Under the pieces are notes generated by a model. That model was not told where the DNA came from, ran no database searches, and saw only the letters and a program-made list of their open reading frames with translations. Shown piece by piece: positions 1 through 5,126 of a DNA stretch of 8,986 nt (position 1 is the first letter of the stretch; each line of letters begins with the position of its first letter). This DNA is from Actinomycetota bacterium (GTDB lineage: Bacteria > Actinomycetota > Acidimicrobiia > Acidimicrobiales > Ilumatobacteraceae): contig SXWG01000142.1 of assembly GCA_005789925.1 (NCBI GenBank), forward strand, positions 1-8,986, written 5' to 3'. Made by a program: the position numbers and the translations under genes.

Positions 1-425
1 AGGGGTGACATCCATTTCAGCCATGACCGAACTTGTGATCGTCGCGCATAAAGTGCTGCCAACATCGCAGCTACGAGCGCTGTCACTGAGAGGGCCACGG
101 GCCATGCCCCAAATTGGACGTCACGCAACAACAAGTTGACAAAGCCCCAGAGCCCGAGGAACACGAGAGCGTGATGTGCCCCAGTTTGCAAGGTCGGACG
201 AACGAGGGACACCGTTATCTCGATCAACCACATCACAAGAGGTGGACCGAACACGACGATTGCCATAAACCAGAGAACCATCAGGCCCTGCATGTCTGCC
301 GCTGCAAACATCGCCAGATTGCCGCCATATAGCTGCAAGAGAGGCTGAGCAAGAGCAGCGGTGAGAATCGTGACATACACGAGCGCGTGGGAGACGCTCT
401 GTCGAAGAACCGTCCTGCGGCCCAT
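1..425 (-). CDS. Multi-pass membrane protein, N-terminal part; probably sulfatase-like hydrolase/transferase (partial)
   Basis: Reading frame from an ATG at 425 stays open to the left edge, giving about 141 residues; the C-terminus is outside the window. The visible part is hydrophobic, with likely membrane segments near residues 13-30, 44-66, 84-97 and 104-123, separated by short polar stretches. The motif AQPLLQLYGG near residue 25, a following PPLVMWL segment and a basic stretch (ARRSQVRSW) after the last helix match my recollection of the membrane domain of actinobacterial membrane-anchored sulfatase/phosphoglycerol-transferase-like proteins. The catalytic domain cannot be seen, so that function is inferred. 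The start is 2 nt after the stop of the methyltransferase gene and has a GGAAGAG ribosome-binding sequence 6 nt upstream, so it is translated as the last visible gene of the three-gene operon. Membrane protein: confident. Sulfatase family: moderate. Confidence 0.6.
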   Translation of the reverse strand, partial: MGRRTVLRQSVSHALVYVTILTAALAQPLLQLYGGNLAMFAAADMQGLMVLWFMAIVVFGPPLVMWLIEITVSLVRPTLQTGAHHALVFLGLWGFVNLLLRDVQFGAWPVALSVTALVAAMLAALYARRSQVRSWLKWMSP

Positions 426-427
426 GA

Positions 428-1828
428 TCAACTCTTCCGAGTGGCGTGAAAGATAGTGCGGGTGCCACCCGAGAGCAGCATCTTCGAGCGAACATCGAAT
501 CGTTCGTTCAACAAGCGCTCGAAGTCAGAGAGCGTGAAGTCAGAGTGGATGCCGTCACGCTTGTTCAGCAGAAGGCGCTTCACCATCGGGTCGTCTGCAT
601 GCGGGAACTCGATGACGATTTCAGGAGTCAGATCTCGAAGCAAGTCGAGTTGCGCAGCGACGGGAATGTTGAACGTGATGGCGACGTGGTGAATGACCGC
701 AAGGAACAGCACGACATCGGGGTTTCCACGGTCGAAGATGCCTGGCCGTTCGATTCCACGCCAACCGATTCCGCCACCTGAGTCGGATAGGTCGACATAC
801 AACGGCAGGATCGAGTTGTTTTTCTCGTTGCGCAACGACTGATACAGCCGATCGACAACGAGTGGGTCGGCATCCATGGCGACGACGTAGTCTGAATGCG
901 CCGATGCGATGCGACTGAAGCGACCATCGTTGCAGCCGACGTCCCACACGTGGCGACGACGAGTCGATGCGACCGCGTCACGGACAAAACGCTCTTTCTC
1001 GTCGAGACTGCTCTCGATGTAGTGGGCCCGCTCGGAATATTCGGACCAGGTCGACTGCTTGTCATGGAGAGACAATCCGCTCACCAATTTCTCGAGTTTC
1101 TTCAACGTGGCATCAAGAACTGCCGTGCTCATGCCGGCTTTGGCGCTCTGCTTCTTGACGTCGACTTTCGTGTCAGCGAACTTATTCTGCGCGGCAGCAT
1201 GCAGAACCACGTGAATGAGACGACCCTTGCGTGGTCGCAGCAGTTTCATTGGAAGCAACTTGCGCATGCTGTCGGGGCTGACGCCGTTCACGGCCCCACG
1301 TAGAAACGGCTGGAACTGCACTCCGAGATAACTCTGCAGCATGAGGGGGTACAGGAACATCTCACAGAACTGCTTGTAGCCATACCAGGGGTCAGTTGAC
1401 TTTCGGACTTCAAATGATCCGGCGTCGATGAACACTGGACGCGAACCCACGAATTGCACGTTGTACGGAGTCGCGTCTTTCACTCCGACACCGTCGGCCA
1501 AGGCTGCGCGCGTGAGACGCAAGTGCGAGAGAGAGGCGTCTTTCAACCTGTTGAAGGACCACACGTACGGATAAGAGATGAACGGCACCCGTGGGTGGCG
1601 CATCGCCGCAATCCACTCTGGGCCGAGCCCCGCACTGCTCGGCTCGATGAACTCAGAAGAAATCAACTCACCAGAGGCAAGCGCTTCACCGATGAACTTC
1701 TTGGACCAGACAGCATCGATGTCAGCCTTACCCATGGACGAGAAGCCGCGAATGACGTCGTTCCCGGAAAGAAAGACCCGGCTCAACGGGTCACGAAAAG
1801 ACCCATGATCGACCGTCGGATTGGTCAT
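428..1828 (-). CDS. NoeA-like class I SAM-dependent methyltransferase with kinase-like N-terminal domain
   Basis: A 466-residue cytosolic protein in two parts. The C-terminal half is a class I SAM methyltransferase: motif I WDVGCNDGRF (about 295-304), an acidic strand end VAMDADP (316-322), VDLSD (345-349) and LFLAVIHHV (374-382). The N-terminal half opens with GSFRDPLSRVF (about 9-19), then YPYVWSF, then KDATPYNVQF (117-126) and VFIDAGSFE (132-140). These resemble proteins annotated as nodulation protein NoeA-like methyltransferases. The D118/N123/D135 spacing recalls the catalytic loop and DFG motif of kinases. The acceptor substrate is unknown; the neighbours suggest a surface polymer or its precursor. 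The reading frame can be extended to an ATG at 1969, but that would run through the upstream 61-aa gene out of frame and lacks family features. The ATG at 1828 is 4 nt after that gene's stop, has no clear Shine-Dalgarno sequence and is probably translationally coupled. Confidence 0.8.
   Translation of the reverse strand: MTNPTVDHGSFRDPLSRVFLSGNDVIRGFSSMGKADIDAVWSKKFIGEALASGELISSEFIEPSSAGLGPEWIAAMRHPRVPFISYPYVWSFNRLKDASLSHLRLTRAALADGVGVKDATPYNVQFVGSRPVFIDAGSFEVRKSTDPWYGYKQFCEMFLYPLMLQSYLGVQFQPFLRGAVNGVSPDSMRKLLPMKLLRPRKGRLIHVVLHAAAQNKFADTKVDVKKQSAKAGMSTAVLDATLKKLEKLVSGLSLHDKQSTWSEYSERAHYIESSLDEKERFVRDAVASTRRRHVWDVGCNDGRFSRIASAHSDYVVAMDADPLVVDRLYQSLRNEKNNSILPLYVDLSDSGGGIGWRGIERPGIFDRGNPDVVLFLAVIHHVAITFNIPVAAQLDLLRDLTPEIVIEFPHADDPMVKRLLLNKRDGIHSDFTLSDFERLLNERFDVRSKMLLSGGTRTIFHATRKS
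432..438 (-). promoter_or_regulatory. Ribosome-binding site for the partial membrane protein gene
   Basis: GGAAGAG on the minus strand, 6 nt before the ATG at 425. It lies in the last codons of the upstream methyltransferase gene and supports that ATG as the real start. Confidence 0.55.
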
Positions 1829-1832
1829 GGAG

Positions 1833-2018
1833 TCAGTCGTTAGATGGCGAGTCGCCGTCGGTTGATTCACCAGCGTCGGGCTCTTGCCCGCCCTTGCCGG
1901 TGAACTTCGCCTTGAAGCGCTGCATACCCATCTTGGCGGCAACACCGATTCCGGCAACGCCGCCGGCAATGGCGGTCACGATCATGCTGCCGGTGCCGGC
2001 ATCGAGATAGGAGAACAT
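1833..2018 (-). CDS. Small YLDxGTGS membrane protein (61 aa)
   Basis: A 61-residue protein with an N-terminal MFSYLDAGTGSM motif, one hydrophobic, glycine-rich segment (residues about 9-30, with small residues repeated as in a glycine zipper) and then a basic stretch (QRFKAKFTGKGG) and an acidic, polar tail. This predicts a single-pass inner-membrane peptide with the basic side in the cytosol. I recall similar short proteins with a YLDPGTGS start, of unknown function, next to actinobacterial methyltransferase/sulfatase-like genes; here the Pro is Ala. It is the first gene of the leftward three-gene operon. The start is supported by a TATCGT -10 element 7 nt upstream (leaderless); an alternative reading is a GGAG sequence 13 nt upstream. 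Function not known; a scaffold or regulator of the membrane enzymes is inference. Confidence 0.75.
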   Translation of the reverse strand: MFSYLDAGTGSMIVTAIAGGVAGIGVAAKMGMQRFKAKFTGKGGQEPDAGESTDGDSPSND

Positions 2019-2025
2019 GTGGGCA

Positions 2026-2031
2026 ACGATA
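2026..2031 (-). promoter_or_regulatory. -10 promoter element (TATCGT) of the leftward envelope operon
   Basis: TATCGT on the minus strand fits the actinobacterial TANNNT consensus and ends 7 nt before the ATG at 2018, so transcription would start at or next to the start codon. No convincing -35 element is visible. Confidence 0.45.
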
Positions 2032-2060
2032 CTCCGTTGTATTGCGTCAGAAGGGGCAAA

Positions 2061-2077
2061 CCACCGCTGAACGGTGG
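2061..2077. repeat. Inverted repeat CCACCG-N5-CGGTGG in the divergent promoter region
   Basis: Perfect 6-bp arms with a 5-nt spacer (CTGAA), followed by a G run. It sits between two divergent genes, where the -35 region of the rightward gene would be. It may be an operator for a dimeric regulator, or a hairpin in a leftward or rightward transcript. No U tract follows on either strand, so a terminator is unlikely. Confidence 0.4.
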
Positions 2078-2088
2078 GGGGGCGTCGT

Positions 2089-2094
2089 TAGCAT
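2089..2094 (+). promoter_or_regulatory. -10 promoter element (TAGCAT) for the PLP enzyme gene
   Basis: TAGCAT fits TANNNT and ends 6 nt before the GTG at 2101, with no Shine-Dalgarno sequence before that GTG. This is the arrangement of a leaderless mRNA and supports GTG at 2101 as the start. Confidence 0.45.
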
Positions 2095-2100
2095 CGCAGC

Positions 2101-3252
2101 GTGACCGACCGACCAGAAACTGATGCCGTCACAGCCGGACGCGATGACTCTCGTTCGCTCTCGCCTGCCGTGTGGCCCTCGACTGTCTGGTCATCGAATG
2201 GTCTCGACGCGACGAAAGCCAGCGCCACCGCACTTCGAAGCGATGAGTTCTACGGCCGTTACTCCAACCCCACAGTCGGACAGTTCGAGCGTGCCGTTGC
2301 CCACCTCGAAGGTGCTGAGAGCGCCGTGGCATTCGGCTCAGGCATGGGTGCGCTCGCCTCTGTGGTCCTCACATTCTGTGGAACTGGGTCACACATCGTC
2401 GCACAAGATTCCCTGTACGGCGGTACCTACTCGTTCCTTGACGGGCCGTGTCGTCGATTCAGTATCGATGTCACCTTCGTCGATGCAAAAACACCAGGGG
2501 CGTTCGCGGGCGCAGTCATTCCGGGCAAGACGATGTTGGTGATTGCAGAGACCCCGTCGAACCCGCTGCTCGACATCATTGACCTCGACGAACTCGGCGC
2601 GATCAAAGGCCCATTCACCCTGGTCGACTCGACTCTTGGCACACCTCTCGGTCAGCGCCCACTTCAACATGGCGTCGACCTCGTGATGCATTCTGCGACG
2701 AAGGGTATCGGTGGCCACAACGACGCAATGATCGGTGTTCTTGCGGGCGAGAAAGACCTCATCGATGCGATTTGGCAATACAGCGTGCTACACGGTGCAA
2801 GTGCTTCGCCATACGACGCTCACAATGCACTACGCGGAATCAAGACACTCGACGTACGAACCGCTCGACAGTCGTCTTCTGCACTGTCACTGGCAGAGTC
2901 CTTGGCGAAGCACCCTGCCGTGTCGGTCGTGCATTACCCCATGCTCGCGTCGCATCCTCAGCACGAGCTTGCTCGTCGACAGATGCGACAAGGTGGTTCG
3001 GTTCTCTCGTTCGAGGTGCGTGGCGGAGTGAGCGCAGCGCGCACTCTCGTCGACACGTTGTCTCTTGCTCGGCCAGCCACATCATTCGGTGGCCCAGAGA
3101 CTCTCGTGTGCCACCCTGCGACCAGCACGCATGTGGGAATGCCGCCCGAGCTTCTTGCTCGAATCGGTGTCACCGACAGCCTCCTTCGAGTGTCAGTGGG
3201 CCTTGAGCATCACGACGACATCTTGAACGACTTGATCAAGACGCTGTCCTGA
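2101..3252 (+). CDS. Cys/Met metabolism PLP-dependent enzyme (cystathionine gamma-synthase/lyase family)
   Basis: 383 residues, the usual length for this fold-type I family, cytosolic. Motifs in order: YGRYSNPTV (51-59; Tyr51/Arg53 are the expected cofactor-phosphate contacts from the neighbouring subunit), FGSGMGA (78-84), LYGGTY (105-110; Tyr106 stacks on PLP), ETPSNPLL (150-157), VDST (175-178; Asp176 pairs with the pyridine nitrogen), HSATKGIGGHND (197-208; Lys201 is the Schiff-base lysine), SPYDAHNALRGIKTL (237-251) and LLRVSVGLE (361-369; Arg363 for the substrate carboxylate). The family covers cystathionine gamma-synthase, cystathionine gamma- or beta-lyase, methionine gamma-lyase and O-acetylhomoserine sulfhydrylase, which cannot be separated by eye. 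The residue after the lysine is Gly where the family usually has Tyr. It is a single-gene unit, divergent from the envelope operon and convergent with the DUF1295 gene. The GTG start is preceded by a TAGCAT element and no ribosome-binding site. Confidence 0.88.
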   Translation: MTDRPETDAVTAGRDDSRSLSPAVWPSTVWSSNGLDATKASATALRSDEFYGRYSNPTVGQFERAVAHLEGAESAVAFGSGMGALASVVLTFCGTGSHIVAQDSLYGGTYSFLDGPCRRFSIDVTFVDAKTPGAFAGAVIPGKTMLVIAETPSNPLLDIIDLDELGAIKGPFTLVDSTLGTPLGQRPLQHGVDLVMHSATKGIGGHNDAMIGVLAGEKDLIDAIWQYSVLHGASASPYDAHNALRGIKTLDVRTARQSSSALSLAESLAKHPAVSVVHYPMLASHPQHELARRQMRQGGSVLSFEVRGGVSAARTLVDTLSLARPATSFGGPETLVCHPATSTHVGMPPELLARIGVTDSLLRVSVGLEHHDDILNDLIKTLS

Positions 3253-3277
3253 CCGCGCGACGAGCCGTTTCAGACAC

Positions 3278-4057
3278 TCAGATGTTCTTGGGTGGCCGCG
3301 GGAAGAACGAACTCGTACGAGCCATGTACTCGGAGTATCCGGGTTTCCGTTTCGCCAGTGAACGCTCCAGCATCGGTACGCCACTCACCTTCGTGAGAAA
3401 TATCGTCATCACGATTGGGCCGATGAGTCCCCATGCTGCGGTTCCAGCCTCTGCGGCAACGAGACCGATTCCCCACCACACGCAGCTGTCGCCGAAGTAG
3501 TTCGGGTGACGGGTCAGACTCCACAGACCTTTGTCCATCACCAGGCCGGCGTTCGACGAATCAGCCTTGAACCGGCGCAACTGCCAGTCACCGACCGCCT
3601 CGAAGACGATGCCAACGACCCACACCACGATGCCCATCACCGCGACCGGGCCGACACTCGGCGACGCATCTGCGTGACCAAGTTGCACCGGTAGAGACAC
3701 GAGAAACATGACGACACCCTGGAGACCAAACACGGTGACGAGGCTCACCAGCGGAAAGCGTCGACCATGCCGTCTACGCATGGCCACATACCGCCAGTCT
3801 TCGCCATGGCCGATGTTTCGGCGGGCGAGATATATCGACAACCGAAGACCCCAAATGCTCACCATCACAGTGATGAGCCACTGCCGCGATGAGTCACCAT
3901 CGATACTCGACTGCATCACCCATGCGACGACCACAAACCCGGCACCCCACACGATGTCGACAATCGATGCATTTTTCAGAGCGACGCTCAGTAGCCACGT
4001 TCCCACCATCACCACGGCGATGGCCAGTGCAGCATTCGTCATTGCATCACCGAACAT
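3278..4057 (-). CDS. DUF1295-family integral membrane protein (steroid 5-alpha-reductase-like C-terminal fold)
   Basis: 259 residues, strongly hydrophobic, with probable membrane segments near 10-27, 33-49, 58-76, 103-124, 136-155 and 198-222. Family signatures are clear: GEDWRYVAMRRRHG (85-98), VFEAVGDWQLRRFK (151-164), GLWSLTRHPNYFGD (177-190, with His184 and Asn186 typical of the nicotinamide-cofactor/methyltransferase-like site) and the C-terminal VSGVPMLERSL...PGYSEY...FFPRPP block (224-256). DUF1295 proteins are distant relatives of 5-alpha-reductases and isoprenylcysteine methyltransferases; their substrate is unknown, and a lipid is likely. The frame can be extended to 4108, inside the upstream gene, but the ATG at 4057 has an AAAGGA ribosome-binding site 7 nt upstream and lies 2 nt after the acyltransferase stop, so I take it as the start. 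It is the second gene of an acyltransferase operon and ends 25 nt from the convergent PLP gene. Confidence 0.85.
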   Translation of the reverse strand: MFGDAMTNAALAIAVVMVGTWLLSVALKNASIVDIVWGAGFVVVAWVMQSSIDGDSSRQWLITVMVSIWGLRLSIYLARRNIGHGEDWRYVAMRRRHGRRFPLVSLVTVFGLQGVVMFLVSLPVQLGHADASPSVGPVAVMGIVVWVVGIVFEAVGDWQLRRFKADSSNAGLVMDKGLWSLTRHPNYFGDSCVWWGIGLVAAEAGTAAWGLIGPIVMTIFLTKVSGVPMLERSLAKRKPGYSEYMARTSSFFPRPPKNI

Positions 4058-4059
4058 GT

Positions 4060-5034
4060 TCAGATCCTTTCGAGAAAGCCGTGGACTTTCGCATCCACAT
4101 CCAACCACACCGAATCAAGCCATGGACCGATTTGCGCTGTAGGCACGTGCTGGCGCAGGTGCGGCTCGATGGCGATGTGCACATGCACCGATCGCTGACC
4201 GAGTTGCTCGATGATGCCTCCGAACGTGTCCATACCTTCGAAACCGACATGCCAGACGACGAGCACGTTCGCATTCGGCACGGCGTCAAAGAGCGCCGAT
4301 GCCCCGGCCACTTTGGGCGGCAACAGGTGTCGCAGTTTGCGAAGCTGTGTTCCTCGCTCTGCGTCACGATTCTCTATCTTCGCGAGAATTCGGTCGCGCT
4401 TCACCGGGTTTGCTCGCGTGCCCTCCGGAAAAATAACAGCCACGTCGCCGTCACTCATCTCGGTTGCCATCGCCCTGATGCCATCAAGCTCTGCTCTCGT
4501 GTCGCTGGCTGCTCGGTCAACGAAGTAATTCGGAATTCGTCGCCCGACGATGTCAAGACACGGGTCATATGAGAGCTCACGCTTCAACACGTACCGCGGA
4601 CGAAGACCGGCTCGTGTTCCGAACAACCATGCACTCACCAACGAGTCTGCAAGGCTCGCGTGACGACACAACGCGACGATCGGCCCCGTGGGAATTTCAT
4701 CGAGACCATGGACCGAGATGCGCACTCCACACGTGAGGCGCAACGATGCGATCAGGCGTGATGTCCACCACCGTTGGAGGGCATAGTGCGCCCCATGCGA
4801 GGACGATTTACCAACGAGCCACAGCACCGCCGCAACGAGCACTCCGGCCGTCTCTAGCCATGCCCAACACGTGGCAAACAGCAACAACCGAGTGATTGGC
4901 AGGCGCGACTTTCGTCGCACGACGTCGGCCACCACAGCGAGCGGAACCCACACGGGAATGAGCACAATCAGCACGACAGCAGCCAGCACGACCGCAGGAA
5001 CAGTCACCATACGACGCTTGAAAGTCGCCCCCAC
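4060..5034 (-). CDS. 1-acyl-sn-glycerol-3-phosphate acyltransferase family protein (PlsC-like)
   Basis: Membrane-bound acyltransferase of the PlsC/LPLAT family, which moves an acyl group from acyl-CoA or acyl-ACP to a lysophospholipid-type acceptor. With the start at 5034 it has 324 residues. Two hydrophobic segments (about 10-39 and 49-75) come before the catalytic domain. The HX4D motif is HASLAD (125-130) and the acceptor-binding block is FPEGTR (202-207). A long C-terminal part (about 220-324) holds VVWHVGFEGMD. The frame extends upstream to a GTG at 5124, giving 354 residues, and that GTG has a GAGG 7 nt upstream. However, it would start 2 nt from the divergent molybdenum enzyme's ATG, and the added 5' codons are unusually A/T-rich at the third position. 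The GTG at 5034 lies 7 nt after a TAATCT element, as in a leaderless gene; ATG at 5010 is a third option. First gene of the operon with DUF1295. Family certain; exact start and acceptor uncertain. Confidence 0.85.
   Translation of the reverse strand: MGATFKRRMVTVPAVVLAAVVLIVLIPVWVPLAVVADVVRRKSRLPITRLLLFATCWAWLETAGVLVAAVLWLVGKSSSHGAHYALQRWWTSRLIASLRLTCGVRISVHGLDEIPTGPIVALCRHASLADSLVSAWLFGTRAGLRPRYVLKRELSYDPCLDIVGRRIPNYFVDRAASDTRAELDGIRAMATEMSDGDVAVIFPEGTRANPVKRDRILAKIENRDAERGTQLRKLRHLLPPKVAGASALFDAVPNANVLVVWHVGFEGMDTFGGIIEQLGQRSVHVHIAIEPHLRQHVPTAQIGPWLDSVWLDVDAKVHGFLERI
4065..4070 (-). promoter_or_regulatory. Ribosome-binding site deciding the DUF1295 start
   Basis: AAAGGA on the minus strand, 7 nt before the ATG at 4057 and overlapping the last codons of the acyltransferase gene. 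The upstream in-frame ATG at 4108 would leave this site inside the gene, so it argues for 4057. Confidence 0.65.
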
Positions 5035-5041
5035 GTTGCGC

Positions 5042-5047
5042 AGATTA
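5042..5047 (-). promoter_or_regulatory. -10 promoter element (TAATCT) for the acyltransferase operon
   Basis: TAATCT on the minus strand (within GGATAATCT) fits TANNNT and ends 7 nt before a GTG at 5034. If real, it sets the acyltransferase start there and frees 5035-5126 as the divergent promoter region. Confidence 0.4.
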
Positions 5048-5112
5048 TCCCTGCCAGCGACCTCGAAGTCTCCGAAGCCCTTGATTTCCAAAGGTTTCCG
5101 CTTTACAAATCG

Positions 5113-5120
5113 TATAAAGT
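5113..5120 (+). promoter_or_regulatory. -10 promoter element (TATAAAGT) for the molybdenum hydroxylase operon
   Basis: TATAAAGT holds TATAAA (5113-5118) and TAAAGT (5115-5120, a TANNNT match), ending 6 nt before the ATG at 5127. There is no ribosome-binding sequence before that ATG, so a leaderless transcript is likely. The surrounding 40 bp is A/T-rich compared with its flanks. Confidence 0.5.
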
Positions 5121-5126
5121 TCACCT

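Noticed and set aside
1829..1969. N-terminal extension of the methyltransferase by 47 residues
   Set aside because: It would overlap the 61-aa gene in another frame, and the family-like sequence starts only after the ATG at 1828.
3245..3276. Imperfect inverted repeat TGTC(C)TGA ... TCAGACA at the convergent PLP/DUF1295 ends, considered as a terminator
   Set aside because: The 17-nt loop, bulge and lack of a T tract make a functional hairpin doubtful.
4058..4108. N-terminal extension of the DUF1295 protein by 17 residues
   Set aside because: It overlaps the acyltransferase C-terminus, while the ATG at 4057 has a well-placed AAAGGA site.
3889..4572. 227-codon open frame on the plus strand across the acyltransferase and DUF1295 genes
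   Set aside because: It crosses the junction of two well-supported minus-strand genes and reads as Arg/His/Ser/Pro-rich low-information protein.
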